From an uncultured Oceanobacter sp. (GTDB taxonomy: Bacteria; Pseudomonadota; Gammaproteobacteria; Pseudomonadales; Oceanobacteraceae): a stretch of 64,000 bases of DNA. Positions 18,570 through 31,887 of the stretch are shown one piece after another. The first letter of the stretch is position 1, and each line of letters opens with the position of its first letter. A program made the position numbers and the translations under genes. The stretch lies in NCBI GenBank assembly GCA_913061185.1, contig CAJXTI010000009.1, positions 1-64,000 on the forward strand, in the 5' to 3' direction. Below the pieces are notes generated by a model that was given only the letters and a program-made list of their open reading frames with translations, made no database searches and was not told the DNA's origin.

Positions 18570-21392
18570 TTAAAAAGGCCGATCCGGCGGCGTCGCAGCC
18601 ATGACTTCACGACTGCCGTTATGGGCCGGAGGGCTCACCACTCCGGCAGCTTCCATCGCTTCAACCAGGCGCGCCGCGCGGTTGTAACCAATACGCAATT
18701 TGCGCTGTACCGATGAGGTTGAACATTTACCCGATTCCGTCACGAAGGCGACGGCCTGATCAAACAGCTCATCCTGTTCGTCGCCGCCTTCTCCAGCGGC
18801 CAGGACGGACTGTGATTCCTCCGACATCTGGGTAATTTCCTCCAGATAATCTGGTTCACCACGCAACTTCCACTCTGCCACAACCCGGTGCACCTCATCA
18901 TCATCGACAAAGGCACCGTGTATCCGTTCCGGCAAAGCCAGCCCCGGTGGCATAAACAACATATCGCCATGGCCCAGCAGTTGCTCTGCCCCGCCCTGAT
19001 CCAGAATGGTTCTGGAATCGATGCGGGAAGATACCTGGAAGGCAATACGTGTCGGAACGTTGGCTTTGATCAACCCGGTAATCACATCGACCGACGGCCG
19101 CTGCGTTGCCAGTATCATATGAATGCCTGCGGCACGAGCTTTCTGGGCGATGCGGGCAATCAGCTCTTCAACCTTTTTGCCCACCATCATCATCATGTCA
19201 GCGAATTCGTCGATCACGATCACAATATAAGGCAAGGGTTCCATCATTCGTGGCGTCGTGTCGTACGACTGCGAAATATCCCAAAGCGGATCCAGTAGCG
19301 GCTCACCGGCTGCAATCGCATCACGTACTTTCTTGTTGTAGCCCGCCAGGTTACGCACACCCATGGTCGCCATTAGCTGATAGCGCCGCTCCATTTCGGC
19401 CACGGACCAACGCAAGCCATTAGCCGCCTCTTTCATATCGGTAATAACCGGCGTCAGCAGATGTGGAATCCCCTCATAAACAGACAATTCCAGCATCTTG
19501 GGGTCAACCATGATCAGGCGCAGCTCTTCCGGTGTGGCTTTGAAGAGCATGCTCAGGATCATGGCATTGATGCCCACCGACTTACCCGAACCGGTAGTAC
19601 CTGCCACCAGAAGGTGAGGCATTTTCGCCAGATCCGCCACAATCGAGTTACCGCCAATGTCATGCCCGAGCGCCAGTGTTAATGGCGATTTTGATTTGTC
19701 GAATTCGTTGGAAGACAGGACTTCGGAAAATGACACGATCGCGCGATTTTCGTTGGGAACCTCGATCCCCATGACCGATTTCCCGGGAATCACCTCCACC
19801 ACTCGAACACTGATCATTGCCATGGAGCGGGCCAGGTCTTTTGCCAGGTTGGTAATTTTGCTTGCCTTGACCCCAGGCGCTGGCTGGATTTCAAAGCGCG
19901 TAATCACCGGCCCGGGCGCAACGGCAACCACAGCAATCTTGACGCCAAAGTCTGCCAACTTCTGCACCAGCAACTTCGACATCTCATGTAATCGTTCCGA
20001 CGAGAAGCCACTTTTCTGATCGGTACGCGGAGGATCCAGTACCGCGATCGAAGGCAAGGGGGATTTTTCCTGGAACAGCGCACCTTGCAAATCGCGCTTG
20101 GCTCGTTCGCTAACCCCCGTGTCTTTTTTTTCCAGCGGCTGAATGGGAATCACCTTGTCTTCTGCAACAACACTCGCCGGTTTGGCTGCAGCATTCACCC
20201 GACTTGCTTCCTCCGGGTTGCGGGATGTTGCTGCAGCCGCTGGTGCAGCGGGTACACGCGGCGAAGGTGTCGAGGTGTCTGGCTCGGTCAACCATGGAAT
20301 ATCCGCATCATCCTCTTGCGGCAACGATGGACGACGGTTCGATCCTGCTGTTGCCGCAACAACTGGCTCCGGCGCTACCGCTACCAGCGGCATTTCAGAC
20401 GCGGCAGAAAAAATATTATCATCGGCATCATCGTCAGCAACAGCAGAGGGAAATACATCCAGCAAACCGGCATCACCCAGCACCGGTTCCGAGCGCCCGC
20501 CACTTCGCGCCGCAGCAGTGGCCATATCGGCTTTCCGCTCTGGATCGACCTCACCAGCGTTGACCGGCTCGTCGTTACCCGCGCCCTTTTTCTTACCGAT
20601 ACCCAAGCGTGACCAGAACCCGGCTGCTGGGCTATCAACATCCATATCATTGCCCTGCGCATCCAGTAAATTGACATCATCACTGTCATTGTCGCTCGAG
20701 CCTAACACTGCAGCTGGCATCGAATGATCTTGCCAGTCACTAACCGCCAGATCAGACTTTTTCCTGCGGGAGAACAAGGCCAGCAGTGCTCCGCCAATCC
20801 GGTCAAATAACGCCAGCCACGAAAATTCGAGGAACAGCATCAACCCCAACGCCAAACCCGCTACAAGAATTACAACCGAGCCAGAAAAGCCAAACAGCGG
20901 TGAAAGAAAGCCAAAAACCGTTACTCCCAGGACACCACCAGAACCAACTGGCAACTCCTGCCCGAGCCAGATACTCAGGTGCGCCAGTGAACACAAAGCG
21001 GACAGCGTCAGGACAATACCGAAGCCCCGTAACAACCAAATGACCCAGCCCGCTCGATCCGGCTTACGGAACAGCAACCAGAGCTTCGCCAGTAGTAAAG
21101 CGGGCAAACCATAGGCAAGATAGCCGAAGCCATGAAACAGAATATCGGCAACAATGGCACCTACTTTTCCGACGGCATTATGCGCAGGCCCGGAGCCACT
21201 GGCAGACCAGCCCTGATCTGATGGAGAATAGCTGGACAACGCCATTAACAGCAGCAAACAGGCCAGCGTCAGCAGCAAAAACAAGGCATCCTGACGACGG
21301 CTCCATACGGCTGCAGCCTGAGCTCCGGAATTAGCATCAACGGCATCGGCCATTTCCGGTGTATCCTTAGACAAATCAATACCCTGCGACAT
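18570..21392 (-). CDS. ftsK: DNA translocase FtsK
   Basis: Septal DNA pump that aligns dif sites and activates XerCD. About 940 residues from start [10 protein letters not shown]. Four membrane segments lie in the first ~200 residues, followed by an acidic, Ala/Pro-rich linker (about 210-450) and the RecA-like motor with Walker [12 protein letters not shown] and Walker [14 protein letters not shown]. The C-terminal gamma winged helix reads [21 protein letters not shown], contacting KOPS sites in relatives. In Pseudomonas-like genomes a thioredoxin reductase gene often sits between aat and ftsK; it is absent here. A longer ORF to 21605 overlaps the divergent aat gene and is rejected. Confidence 0.95.
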   Translation of the reverse strand: MSQGIDLSKDTPEMADAVDANSGAQAAAVWSRRQDALFLLLTLACLLLLMALSSYSPSDQGWSASGSGPAHNAVGKVGAIVADILFHGFGYLAYGLPALLLAKLWLLFRKPDRAGWVIWLLRGFGIVLTLSALCSLAHLSIWLGQELPVGSGGVLGVTVFGFLSPLFGFSGSVVILVAGLALGLMLFLEFSWLALFDRIGGALLALFSRRKKSDLAVSDWQDHSMPAAVLGSSDNDSDDVNLLDAQGNDMDVDSPAAGFWSRLGIGKKKGAGNDEPVNAGEVDPERKADMATAAARSGGRSEPVLGDAGLLDVFPSAVADDDADDNIFSAASEMPLVAVAPEPVVAATAGSNRRPSLPQEDDADIPWLTEPDTSTPSPRVPAAPAAAATSRNPEEASRVNAAAKPASVVAEDKVIPIQPLEKKDTGVSERAKRDLQGALFQEKSPLPSIAVLDPPRTDQKSGFSSERLHEMSKLLVQKLADFGVKIAVVAVAPGPVITRFEIQPAPGVKASKITNLAKDLARSMAMISVRVVEVIPGKSVMGIEVPNENRAIVSFSEVLSSNEFDKSKSPLTLALGHDIGGNSIVADLAKMPHLLVAGTTGSGKSVGINAMILSMLFKATPEELRLIMVDPKMLELSVYEGIPHLLTPVITDMKEAANGLRWSVAEMERRYQLMATMGVRNLAGYNKKVRDAIAAGEPLLDPLWDISQSYDTTPRMMEPLPYIVIVIDEFADMMMMVGKKVEELIARIAQKARAAGIHMILATQRPSVDVITGLIKANVPTRIAFQVSSRIDSRTILDQGGAEQLLGHGDMLFMPPGLALPERIHGAFVDDDEVHRVVAEWKLRGEPDYLEEITQMSEESQSVLAAGEGGDEQDELFDQAVAFVTESGKCSTSSVQRKLRIGYNRAARLVEAMEAAGVVSPPAHNGSREVMAATPPDRPF

Positions 21393-21424
21393 CAATAAAG
21401 ACCTGAGTTTACCACGGCTAAAAC

Positions 21425-22168
21425 ATGATTGATTGGTTGGATGAATGCGCTGATCCGCAATTTCCGGATACATCGAACGCTTTGAACGATCCCAATGGAT
21501 TGTTGGCTGCCGGAGGAAAAATAACCCCTCTGTGGCTACATCATGCCTATTCCAGAGGTATATTCCCGTGGCATGGCCATGACGAGCCTCGCTTGTGGTG
21601 GACACCAGCGCCCCGAGCCGTCATTTTGGCGGACACTTTTCGTATTCCGCGCACCATTCGCAAAGAACTGAAACGCAGCCCACTGAGCTTTACCAGCAAC
21701 CTGGCCTTCAGGCAGGTAATGGCCGCTTGCGCAGAAACCCACGCCAAACATTCAGGCACCTGGATCCAGCCAGAAATGATCGATGAATACCATCGCCTGG
21801 CTGCTGCCGGTTTTGCCTTGAGCGTTGAATGCTGGAACAACAAAGGTGATCTGGTTGGTGGTTTTTATGGCATCCGGATTGGCGTGGCCTTTTTTGGTGA
21901 ATCGATGTTTTCCCGCCAACCCAACACCGCAAAATTGGCATTTGCCTGTGCTGCACCACAGCTAATAGATAACGGTATAAAAATAATCGATTGCCAAATG
22001 CATACCGAGCACCTGGCCAGATTCGGCATTGTCACTCTCAGCCGCCGTCAGTTCGAAAGCCACCTGCACCAGGCGATTCAACGTATACCTACCAGACCTT
22101 TGTTGCCAACCTGGCTAAATAAGCCAGCAACAACCGGCTCCACCAGCCCTTCGGAGGTGCCACAGTGA
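21425..22168 (+). CDS. aat: Leucyl/phenylalanyl-tRNA-protein transferase
   Basis: Adds Leu or Phe to proteins with N-terminal Lys or Arg, creating N-degrons read by ClpS-ClpAP (both encoded 1-4 kb downstream). 247 residues with family signatures [35 protein letters not shown] and [15 protein letters not shown]. It is divergent from ftsK with a 32-bp gap and overlaps bpt by four bases (GTGA). Confidence 0.96.
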   Translation: MIDWLDECADPQFPDTSNALNDPNGLLAAGGKITPLWLHHAYSRGIFPWHGHDEPRLWWTPAPRAVILADTFRIPRTIRKELKRSPLSFTSNLAFRQVMAACAETHAKHSGTWIQPEMIDEYHRLAAAGFALSVECWNNKGDLVGGFYGIRIGVAFFGESMFSRQPNTAKLAFACAAPQLIDNGIKIIDCQMHTEHLARFGIVTLSRRQFESHLHQAIQRIPTRPLLPTWLNKPATTGSTSPSEVPQ

Positions 22169-22866
22169 CCCGAATCATGCTACTCAAACCACAATCAACT
22201 CACCCCTGTGGTTATCTGACCAATCAGGAATCCGTCAGCCTGTATGTCGATCCCAAGATAGTTCCGGATGAATTCCTGCTCAGCCAACTCAACCTGAACG
22301 GCTTCCGCCGCAGTGGTCGCAGCCTCTATCGACCGGACTGCCCAAACTGTAACGCCTGCACGTCGGTGCGCATTCCGGTTGATCGATTTTCACCCAAACG
22401 TCGTTTCCGCAAAGTATTACAACGCCTGAAGCACTGGCAACTCAGTGTAGAAACACCTGCGATGAATTTGTACCCGGATTACGCAGCCTACATTGATGCA
22501 CGCCATGCCGACGGCAGTATGTATCCGCCATCAAAAGAACAATTTAACGACTTCCTCGTCAACGGCTTCAACAATCATTTTTTCCTAGTTGCCAGAGAAA
22601 ACGGCCACTTCAGGGCCTGCCTGGTATTTGATGTGTTTATGGATGGTTTATCATCTGTTTATTGTTTTTATGACCCGGCACTGACCCGCGAGTCACCAGG
22701 TACCTTTATGATCCTGCAACTGACCCGACTGACGGCAGCACTGAAATTGCCGCATCATTACCTGGGATACTGGGTGCCTGGCTGTACCAAAATGGAATAC
22801 AAAACCGACTTCCAGCCACTGGAACAGTTCGTTAGTGGCAATTGGTGTAGTTATTCTGTCGTATAA
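22165..22866 (+). CDS. bpt: Aspartate/glutamate leucyltransferase Bpt
   Basis: Transfers Leu to proteins with N-terminal Asp or Glu (ATE/Bpt family), the second tier of the N-degron pathway. 233 residues, GTG start overlapping the aat stop. Conserved Cys-rich N-terminus (CPNCNACTSVRIPVDRF) and C-terminal MEYKTDFQPLE are present; YWVPGCTKM carries the family signature. Together with aat, clpS and clpA this gives a complete N-degron module in one 4.5-kb block. Confidence 0.95.
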   Translation: MTRIMLLKPQSTHPCGYLTNQESVSLYVDPKIVPDEFLLSQLNLNGFRRSGRSLYRPDCPNCNACTSVRIPVDRFSPKRRFRKVLQRLKHWQLSVETPAMNLYPDYAAYIDARHADGSMYPPSKEQFNDFLVNGFNNHFFLVARENGHFRACLVFDVFMDGLSSVYCFYDPALTRESPGTFMILQLTRLTAALKLPHHYLGYWVPGCTKMEYKTDFQPLEQFVSGNWCSYSVV

Positions 22867-22932
22867 CTTTGATTATTGAAGGGAATTAGGGCAGAATGCG
22901 CCCGCTCTGTATATTCTCTAAACAGGTGATGA

Positions 22933-23151
22933 ATGGCGAAAGACGATCATATTGAAATGGAAGGTGAGGTTATAGACACTCTGCCTAATACCATGTTCCG
23001 CGTAAAACTTGAAAACGGTCACGTGGTTACGGCTCACATTTCCGGAAAGATGCGCAAGAACTACATCCGCATCCTGACTGGCGACAAGGTCAAGGTTGAG
23101 CTGACTCCCTACGACCTTAGTAAAGGCCGAATTACCTATCGCGCCCGTTAA
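22933..23151 (+). CDS. infA: Translation initiation factor IF-1
   Basis: 72 residues, a single OB fold occupying the ribosomal A site during initiation. The sequence ([43 protein letters not shown]) is near-identical to that of other gammaproteobacteria. It lies 66 bp after bpt, and the spacer could hold its own promoter. A strong hairpin follows. Confidence 0.98.
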   Translation: MAKDDHIEMEGEVIDTLPNTMFRVKLENGHVVTAHISGKMRKNYIRILTGDKVKVELTPYDLSKGRITYRAR

Positions 23152-23164
23152 TCGGTAGCGATAT

Positions 23165-23196
23165 CTGTGCCCCTGCCTTAACAGGCAGGGGCACAG
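23165..23196. terminator. Hairpin between convergent infA and clpA
   Basis: A perfect 14-bp stem (CTGTGCCCCTGCCT / AGGCAGGGGCACAG) with a TAAC loop lies 13 bp after infA and 14 bp before the end of clpA. No T-run follows on either side, so it may act as a bidirectional terminator or an mRNA 3' end stabiliser. Confidence 0.65.
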
Positions 23197-23210
23197 ACTA
23201 CTCCCCCTCT

Positions 23211-25475
23211 TCAGGCAGGCACCTCTTCAGGCACGACAATCACTAACTCGCCGTCTTCGACCTGAACCAGTACATCCCCACCACGCGCCAATTCTCCGAA
23301 CAGAATCTTTTCTGCCAACGGCTTCTTGACCTTTTCCTGCACCAGACGACCCATTGGGCGAGCACCCATTTTTTCGTCATAGCCATGCTCTGCCAGCCAG
23401 AAACGTGCATCATCATCGATATGCAACATCACGCGTTTGTCATCCAACTGCCCCTGCAACTCAGCCAGGAACTTGTCGACCACATTCAGAATCGTGTCTC
23501 GACCCAACGCCGCAAACTGCACGGTCGCATCCAGACGATTACGGAATTCTGGCGTAAAGAACTTTTTCAATTCTTCCGCACCATCAACCGTATGATCCTG
23601 GTGGGTAAAGCCGATACTGGCGCGACTCATGCGCTCAGCGCCCGCATTAGTGGTCATGATCAGAATTACGTTACGGAAGTCAGTCTTGCGACCATTGTTA
23701 TCCGTCAGCGTGCCATGATCCATCACCTGCAACAGAATATTAAAGACCTCTGGATGCGCCTTTTCGATCTCGTCCAGCAACAAGACACAGTGTGGCGTCT
23801 TGTTAACCGTTTCCGTTAACAACCCACCTTGATCGTAGCCGACATACCCTGGAGGCGCACCAATCAAGCGTGAAACCGTATGACGTTCCATATACTCGGA
23901 CATGTCAAACCGGATCAGTTCCATTCCCATCACATTGGCCAACTGACGCGATACTTCGGTTTTACCCACCCCTGTCGGCCCGGCAAACAAAAATGAACCA
24001 ATCGGTTTTTGCGGTGCACTGAGGCCCGCACGGGACATCTTGATCGCAGTCGACAAGGTCTGAATTGCCTCATTCTGACCAAATACCACCATCTGCAACT
24101 TGTCTTCAAGCTTGAACAGCAGCTCTTTGTCATCCGCAGATACTGTTTTGGGCGGAATACGGGCAATTGCCGCAATCACCTGTTCTATCTCGGTGACATT
24201 GATCTGCTTCTTGCGCTTGCTGACAGGTAACAGCTGTTGCAACGCCCCCACTTCATCAATCACATCGATCGCCTTGTCTGGCAGATTGCGATCCGTGATG
24301 TAACGGTCAGACAGCTCTGCAGCGGCACGCAACGCCTTGTCTGTGTACTTGACGTTGTGGTGATCTTCAAATCTGGATTTCAGCCCTTTGAGGATTTTGT
24401 AAGTATCTTCAACGGAGGGCGCAGCCACATCAATTTTCTGAAAACGTCGTGTTAATGCACTGTCTTTTTCAAAAATCCCGCGAAACTCAGTAAACGTCGT
24501 CGAACCCACGACGCGAATCTCTCCAGAACTCAGCATTGGCTTCAACAGGTTGCTGGCATCCATGACACCACCCGAAGCGGCACCCGCGCCGATAATGGTA
24601 TGGATCTCATCAATAAACAAAATGCCGTGAGGCTGGCGCTTGAGTTCTGCCAACAGGGCCTTCAGGCGTTTTTCAAAATCGCCCCGGTATTTGGTGCCAG
24701 CAAGCAAGGCCCCCATATCCAGGCTGTAAACCACGGCGTTATTAATCACGTCAGGCACTTCGCCATCGACAATACGTTTGGCCAGACCTTCGACAATCGC
24801 CGTTTTCCCGACACCGGAATCTCCTACCAGCAGCGGGTTATTCTTGCGGCGACGGGACAGAATCTGGATCAGTCGGCTAACCTCATGATCACGGCCAATC
24901 AGCGGATCAATCTTGCCTTCACGAGCCACCTTGTTGAGATTGGTCGCATACCCTTCCAGCGCATTACTGGCAGATGCTTCGCCATCTTCGTCTGCTGCTT
25001 CCGATGCACCGGCTGCGCCGGACTCATCATCCTGACCAGACACCTTGGAAATGCCGTGAGAGATGTAATTGACCACATCAATACGGGCAATATTCTGTTG
25101 TTTGAGAAAATAAACCGCCTGACTCTCCTGCTCACTAAAAATAGCAACGAGAACGTTGGCACCGGTAACTTCTGCCTTGCCGGACGACTGCACATGAAAT
25201 ACAGCGCGCTGAAGCACACGCTGAAACCCCAGGGTCGGCTGGGTTTCACGTTCGTCATCGGTATCCGGAATCAGTGGCGTTGTTGCATCCACAAAATCCG
25301 TCAGCTCCTTGCGCAAGCGCGGAACATCCGCCCCACAGGCTCCAAGTACGGCTGACGCTGCATCATTGTCGAGCAATGCCAACAATAAATGCTCTACGGT
25401 CATAAACTCATGCCGTTTTGAGCGAGCGTCTTTAAAAGCCTCATTCAGAGTAAGCTCTAACTCTTTGTTCAGCAT
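23211..25475 (-). CDS. clpA: ATP-dependent Clp protease ATPase subunit ClpA
   Basis: Unfoldase of the ClpAP protease. 754 residues: N-domain (1-145) that docks ClpS, first AAA+ module with [13 protein letters not shown] and [13 protein letters not shown], and second module with [13 protein letters not shown] and [15 protein letters not shown]. The closing D2-small domain reads [24 protein letters not shown]. It lacks the ClpB middle coiled coil, which separates it from ClpB. It follows clpS by 11 bases. Confidence 0.97.
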   Translation of the reverse strand: MLNKELELTLNEAFKDARSKRHEFMTVEHLLLALLDNDAASAVLGACGADVPRLRKELTDFVDATTPLIPDTDDERETQPTLGFQRVLQRAVFHVQSSGKAEVTGANVLVAIFSEQESQAVYFLKQQNIARIDVVNYISHGISKVSGQDDESGAAGASEAADEDGEASASNALEGYATNLNKVAREGKIDPLIGRDHEVSRLIQILSRRRKNNPLLVGDSGVGKTAIVEGLAKRIVDGEVPDVINNAVVYSLDMGALLAGTKYRGDFEKRLKALLAELKRQPHGILFIDEIHTIIGAGAASGGVMDASNLLKPMLSSGEIRVVGSTTFTEFRGIFEKDSALTRRFQKIDVAAPSVEDTYKILKGLKSRFEDHHNVKYTDKALRAAAELSDRYITDRNLPDKAIDVIDEVGALQQLLPVSKRKKQINVTEIEQVIAAIARIPPKTVSADDKELLFKLEDKLQMVVFGQNEAIQTLSTAIKMSRAGLSAPQKPIGSFLFAGPTGVGKTEVSRQLANVMGMELIRFDMSEYMERHTVSRLIGAPPGYVGYDQGGLLTETVNKTPHCVLLLDEIEKAHPEVFNILLQVMDHGTLTDNNGRKTDFRNVILIMTTNAGAERMSRASIGFTHQDHTVDGAEELKKFFTPEFRNRLDATVQFAALGRDTILNVVDKFLAELQGQLDDKRVMLHIDDDARFWLAEHGYDEKMGARPMGRLVQEKVKKPLAEKILFGELARGGDVLVQVEDGELVIVVPEEVPA

Positions 25476-25486
25476 TGATAGTCCCC

Positions 25487-25813
25487 CTAATCGTCAGCTG
25501 GTGCTACCTCGCACAGCAATGGATGCTGGCAATCTCTAGCATATTGATTCACCAACTCAGCTTTAGTTTCAGCAACATCCCGAGTGTAGATGGCACATAC
25601 TGCACTGCCCCTGGTATGAACTGTCAACATAATCTGTGTGGCCTGCTCTGGACTTCTGTTAAAAAACCGTTGCAGCACGTCGACCACAAATTCCATGGGC
25701 GTGTAATCGTCGTTCATCATGATCACACTGTACATAGGGGGTTTCTTGAGGGCAGGTTTGGCATTTTCAACTGCCACCCCGCCTTCGCGATCGTCCCCAG
25801 GCTGATTGCTCAT
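25487..25813 (-). CDS. clpS: N-degron adaptor ClpS
   Basis: Binds N-terminal Leu, Phe, Tyr or Trp and delivers substrates to ClpA. 108 residues from MSNQPGDD. A flexible N-terminal tail is followed by the core [23 protein letters not shown]; the Asp-Asp and Met residues form the N-degron pocket. [19 protein letters not shown] is also conserved. An upstream in-frame ATG at 25879 would add 22 residues without family support. Forms the clpS-clpA operon, divergent from cspD. Confidence 0.95.
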   Translation of the reverse strand: MSNQPGDDREGGVAVENAKPALKKPPMYSVIMMNDDYTPMEFVVDVLQRFFNRSPEQATQIMLTVHTRGSAVCAIYTRDVAETKAELVNQYARDCQHPLLCEVAPADD

Positions 25814-26001
25814 GTTTAATTCTAGTTGAGTTTCGGAAGTAAGGTACATAGCACTGATGATCTTGAAATTTGATTTCATGATACCCGTGCAAGCGAGGAT
25901 GCTCTAGCGGCTTGACGCCTGACACCGCTATCAGTACTGTATTGGCCACGTCGTAATGATTGCTGCACCAACATGCGGGCAAAAAACAAGGAGGTATTGC
26001 G

Positions 26002-26265
26002 ATGAAAACCGGAACGGTCAAATGGTTCAACAATGCAAAAGGTTATGGATTTATCCTTGCTGACGACAGCAAAGAAGATCTGTTCGCCCACCACTCCACC
26101 ATCGTTATGGATGGTTACCGCACTCTCAAGGCCGGCCAGGCCGTACAGTTCGACACCAAACCAAGCGATAAAGGCACCCACGCCATCAACATCCGCGCCC
26201 TCGATGACACCCCTAATGACATACCGCTATCTGCAGATGACAATAGTCCGCCTGTATCTGCCTGA
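26002..26265 (+). CDS. cspD: Cold shock-like protein CspD
   Basis: Single-stranded nucleic-acid-binding protein; CspD in E. coli inhibits replication in stationary phase. 87 residues, cold-shock domain with RNP1 (KGYGFI) and RNP2-like (DLFAHHST) motifs, plus a short acidic tail that distinguishes CspD from CspA. Start is fixed by AAGGAGG eight bases upstream of MKTGTVKWFNN. Divergent from clpS as in most gammaproteobacteria. Confidence 0.94.
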   Translation: MKTGTVKWFNNAKGYGFILADDSKEDLFAHHSTIVMDGYRTLKAGQAVQFDTKPSDKGTHAINIRALDDTPNDIPLSADDNSPPVSA

Positions 26266-26388
26266 ACTGGCCCACAGACACCAAGACAGAGACCTAAGCG
26301 AGCAAAGCGGACTATCACTGATTTGTTACATTTAGCGAATTATGCATTCCATGCCCAGCCTAAAAATGCGCTGACTTCCAATCAGCAG

Positions 26389-26424
26389 ACATAAAAAAAC
26401 CGCCTTTCGGCGGTTTTTTTATGT
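26389..26424. terminator. Bidirectional terminator between cspD and icd
   Basis: A symmetric hairpin, A7-CCGCC-TTTC-GGCGG-T7, embedded in a 36-bp palindrome. T-runs are present for both strands, serving the convergent cspD (plus) and icd (minus) transcripts. Confidence 0.92.
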
Positions 26425-26432
26425 CTGAGCCA

Positions 26433-28697
<2,265 letters not shown>

Positions 28698-28920
28698 CTA
28701 TAGCGCTCGGATTCCCTTACAACCACTTTTGGCAGTTATACTTTGGCAGGAACCCGCAGACAAAGATGAAAACGAACGCGGGGATTACCCGAATTCGCCG
28801 GAATATCGCCCACTCCGACGATATTCCAATCGTGAAACGGCGCATAATTTGTAGTTTTTCTACAGAAATTGCAAGCTAGACTATCAGTTAGGTAGTTTTC
28901 CTACAGAACAATGAGCGCAT

Positions 28921-29580
28921 ATGGCCCTGCTTATTCTTGTCAACAAACCTTTTAACGTCTTGTCACAGTTTACCGATACTGAGGGACGAAAAACCCTCGC
29001 TACTTTAGTCGACATCCCAAAGGTCTACCCCGCAGGCAGACTGGATTATGACTCCGAAGGCCTGCTACTGCTCACGGATGATGGTCAATTACAGGCCAGA
29101 ATTGCCAATCCGGCACAAAAAATGGAAAAAACCTACTGGGTACAGGTAGAAGGAATCCCCGACGAAAACAAACTGGAACAACTGCGCCAGGGTATTCTTC
29201 TGAAAGACGGGCCAACCCGCCCTGCCTACGCCGAGCAGATTGCAGAACCCCGACTCTGGCCCCGTAACCCGCCTATTCGCCAACGTGCCAACGATGTCAC
29301 CAGTTGGCTGGAAATACGCATCACCGAAGGCCGCAATCGTCAGGTACGCCGCATGACCGCCCACATAGGCCATCCAACCTTGCGGCTGGTTCGGGCTGCC
29401 ATAGGCCCCTGGGCACTCGGCACGTTGCCGCCAGGCCAATACCGCAGCGAAACGGTTCATATGCCAGCAACACCGGCACGGCCTGCTCGCGGCAACAGCA
29501 ACAAGCACAACCGAGCGCACAAACCAGCAAGGAGCAAGCTGAGCAACGCCCACGCACCCAAAGCCAAACGCAAGCCCTGA
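28921..29580 (+). CDS. rluE: 23S rRNA pseudouridine synthase RluE
   Basis: RsuA-family enzyme; E. coli RluE modifies U2457 of 23S rRNA. 219 residues without an S4 domain. Catalytic Asp is in [16 protein letters not shown] (near 41); [12 protein letters not shown] and [11 protein letters not shown] are family motifs. A Lys/Arg/Ala-rich tail (about 180-219) extends past the usual end and may bind rRNA. Confidence 0.9.
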   Translation: MALLILVNKPFNVLSQFTDTEGRKTLATLVDIPKVYPAGRLDYDSEGLLLLTDDGQLQARIANPAQKMEKTYWVQVEGIPDENKLEQLRQGILLKDGPTRPAYAEQIAEPRLWPRNPPIRQRANDVTSWLEIRITEGRNRQVRRMTAHIGHPTLRLVRAAIGPWALGTLPPGQYRSETVHMPATPARPARGNSNKHNRAHKPARSKLSNAHAPKAKRKP

Positions 29581-29682
29581 AACGGAGCAGCGACACCCTG
29601 ATCACACCACAAAAGCTCAGCAGGTTTTGGGGTTGCCGTCACAATCGTTTATCATTTGCCCTCGCTAACGCCAGGAGCCACC

Positions 29683-30132
29683 ATGCCGAGTCGCTGGACA
29701 CCCCACGCCACCGTTGCCACCGTTGTTGAGCAGGATCAACGTTTTCTGATGATTGAAGAGATTTGCGCTGGCGAAACGGTGATTAACCAGCCTGCCGGGC
29801 ATATCGAACAGGGCGAGACCATTATCAATGCCGCCATTCGGGAAACGCTCGAAGAAAGCGGTTGGCAAGTCACCCCCACCGCCCTGATTGGCCTTTACAC
29901 CTACACAGCTCCCACCAACGGCGTGACTTACCACCGTTACTGCTTCAGCGCCAGCGCCGACCAGTACCTGCCAGACAGCCCCTTGGATGACGGCATCCTT
30001 GGCCCCCGCTGGATGACCATTGAAGAACTGCGTAATTGCCCCAATCTTCGTAGCAGCATGGTTCTATCCTGCGTCGAAGATTACCTCGCTGGCAAACTAT
30101 TTCCGTTAAACGCAATCGTTGAGCACCCGTAA
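29683..30132 (+). CDS. nudJ: Nudix hydrolase NudJ-like
   Basis: Phosphohydrolase; E. coli NudJ acts on nucleoside and HMP pyrophosphates. 149 residues with an intact Nudix box from GHIEQGE to REtlEEsGW (residues about 44-66). Start at 29683 is supported by AGGAG seven bases upstream; an upstream in-frame ATG has none. Directly precedes mnmA (1-base gap), the conserved nudJ-mnmA-hflD order. Confidence 0.9.
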   Translation: MPSRWTPHATVATVVEQDQRFLMIEEICAGETVINQPAGHIEQGETIINAAIRETLEESGWQVTPTALIGLYTYTAPTNGVTYHRYCFSASADQYLPDSPLDDGILGPRWMTIEELRNCPNLRSSMVLSCVEDYLAGKLFPLNAIVEHP

Positions 30133-30133
30133 G

Positions 30134-31255
30134 ATGTCAAACCAGAACACCAAAGTCATTGTTGGCATGTCCGGCGGTGTTGACTCATCCGTTTCTGCCT
30201 GGCTGCTACTGCAACAAGGCTATCAGGTCGAAGGCCTGTTTATGAAAAACTGGGATGAAGATGACGGCACCGAATACTGCACCGCCAAAGACGACCTGGC
30301 TGATGCCCAGCAGGTATGTGATGCCCTGGGGATTCATTTGCATCAGGCCAACTTTGCCGCCGAATACTGGGACAACGTCTTCGAATACTTTCTCGCTGAG
30401 TACAAGGCTGGGCGCACCCCCAACCCGGATATTCTCTGTAACCGCGAAATCAAGTTCAAAGCCTTTCTCGAATACGCCAAGGTACTGGGTGCCGAGCTGA
30501 TCGCTACCGGTCACTACGTGCGTCGACGCGACACGGCTACCGGTCAAACCGAATTGCTCAAGGGGCTTGATCCGAATAAGGATCAAAGCTACTTCCTGCA
30601 TGCCGTTGGCGGCACCGAGATAGCCCAGACACTCTTTCCGGTTGGCGAACTGGAAAAACCCGAAGTACGTAAAATTGCCGAAGCCAACGGGCTGGTTACC
30701 GCGAACAAGAAAGACTCTACCGGTATCTGCTTTATTGGCGAACGACGCTTTCGCGACTTTCTCAAACAATACCTCCCGGCTCAACCCGGACGCATAGAAA
30801 CGCCCACAGGAGAGGACATTGGCGAGCACCAGGGGTTGATGTACCACACCCTGGGGCAGCGCCAGGGATTGGGCATTGGCGGGCTTGCCAACCATCCGGA
30901 TCAGCCCTGGTTTGTGGCAGGCAAGGATCTCGAACGTAATGTACTGATTGCCGTACAAGGCAAAAATCACCCATTACTGTTTACCGACACCCTCACCACC
31001 GGCGCTATTTTCTGGGTCAACCAGGAGCCGGAAAACCTGCCACTACGCTGTACCGCCAAGGTGCGTTATCGCCAGGATGACCAGGCTTGTGTGATTGAAC
31101 GCCAGGACAACCATGGCCAGATCGGCTACCGGGTCGTATTCGACAGCCCACAACGCGCCATCACTCCGGGTCAATCAGTGGTGTTTTATCTTAATGAAAC
31201 CTGCCTCGGTGGTGGCGTCATCGAAACCACACAAAACAACAGGAAGCCAACATGA
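30134..31255 (+). CDS. mnmA: tRNA-specific 2-thiouridylase MnmA
   Basis: Adenylates and thiolates U34 in tRNA-Lys, -Glu and -Gln, using sulfur passed by TusE (encoded at 11.9 kb). 373 residues with PP-loop [10 protein letters not shown] (near 10), catalytic Cys in [11 protein letters not shown] and the second Cys in [12 protein letters not shown]. Overlaps hflD by four bases. Confidence 0.97.
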   Translation: MSNQNTKVIVGMSGGVDSSVSAWLLLQQGYQVEGLFMKNWDEDDGTEYCTAKDDLADAQQVCDALGIHLHQANFAAEYWDNVFEYFLAEYKAGRTPNPDILCNREIKFKAFLEYAKVLGAELIATGHYVRRRDTATGQTELLKGLDPNKDQSYFLHAVGGTEIAQTLFPVGELEKPEVRKIAEANGLVTANKKDSTGICFIGERRFRDFLKQYLPAQPGRIETPTGEDIGEHQGLMYHTLGQRQGLGIGGLANHPDQPWFVAGKDLERNVLIAVQGKNHPLLFTDTLTTGAIFWVNQEPENLPLRCTAKVRYRQDDQACVIERQDNHGQIGYRVVFDSPQRAITPGQSVVFYLNETCLGGGVIETTQNNRKPT

Positions 31256-31887
31256 CCGATCGTCGCCAGCAAGCCATCGCCATTGCCGCCGTCGTTCAGG
31301 CGGCCACCCTGGTGGAGCAACTGGCTCGCACCGGAGACATACCGCTCACCGATGCAACCCCCTTGTTGTCCAGCTTGTTTGAGCAAAACCCGGAGTCGTT
31401 TGATGCTATCTACGGCGACCCCGGTCACAGCCTGAACCTGGGTATCAACACCCTGTTGACCCTGGCTTCCGGCAAGGGCGGCGGCCTCAGCCCGGACATC
31501 ACCCGCTATACCGTGGCCATCCTGCACCTTGAAAGCAAATTACGCCGCAATCAAAACATGATTACTGCCCTTGGTAATGGCATTCAGCAAGCTTCCCGCC
31601 AAGTGGAGCACTTTTCCATCAGCCACGAAAACACCATTGCTGCTCTGGCCGAACTCTACAAACAGACATTGAGCAACCTCAGCTTTCGCATTCACGTTAC
31701 CGGCAACCCGACTCACCTGCAAAACGAACACACCGCCAACCGGGTGCGTGCATTACTGCTGTCCGGCATCCGCGCCGCCATTCTCTGGCGTCAGGTTGGC
31801 GGACGCCGTTGGCATCTGCTATTACGTCGCAAGCAATACCTCAACGCATTGGAACAGTTAGCGCGGCCAGAGGGTGACAACCAATGA
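31252..31887 (+). CDS. hflD: HflD-like membrane-associated regulator
   Basis: 211-residue all-helical protein of the HflD family, peripheral to the inner membrane in E. coli, where it influences lambda CII stability. The chromosomal role is not settled. Features: [21 protein letters not shown] at the N-terminus, [14 protein letters not shown] and [20 protein letters not shown]. Sits between mnmA and dusA with 4-bp overlaps on both sides. In related genomes purB usually follows; here dusA does. Confidence 0.9.
   Translation: MTDRRQQAIAIAAVVQAATLVEQLARTGDIPLTDATPLLSSLFEQNPESFDAIYGDPGHSLNLGINTLLTLASGKGGGLSPDITRYTVAILHLESKLRRNQNMITALGNGIQQASRQVEHFSISHENTIAALAELYKQTLSNLSFRIHVTGNPTHLQNEHTANRVRALLLSGIRAAILWRQVGGRRWHLLLRRKQYLNALEQLARPEGDNQ

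Noticed and set aside
18437-18610. N-terminal extension of LolA to the upstream ATG
   Set aside because: Reads through the dispersed repeat and the ftsK stop region; a TTG start with a ribosome site fits the family.
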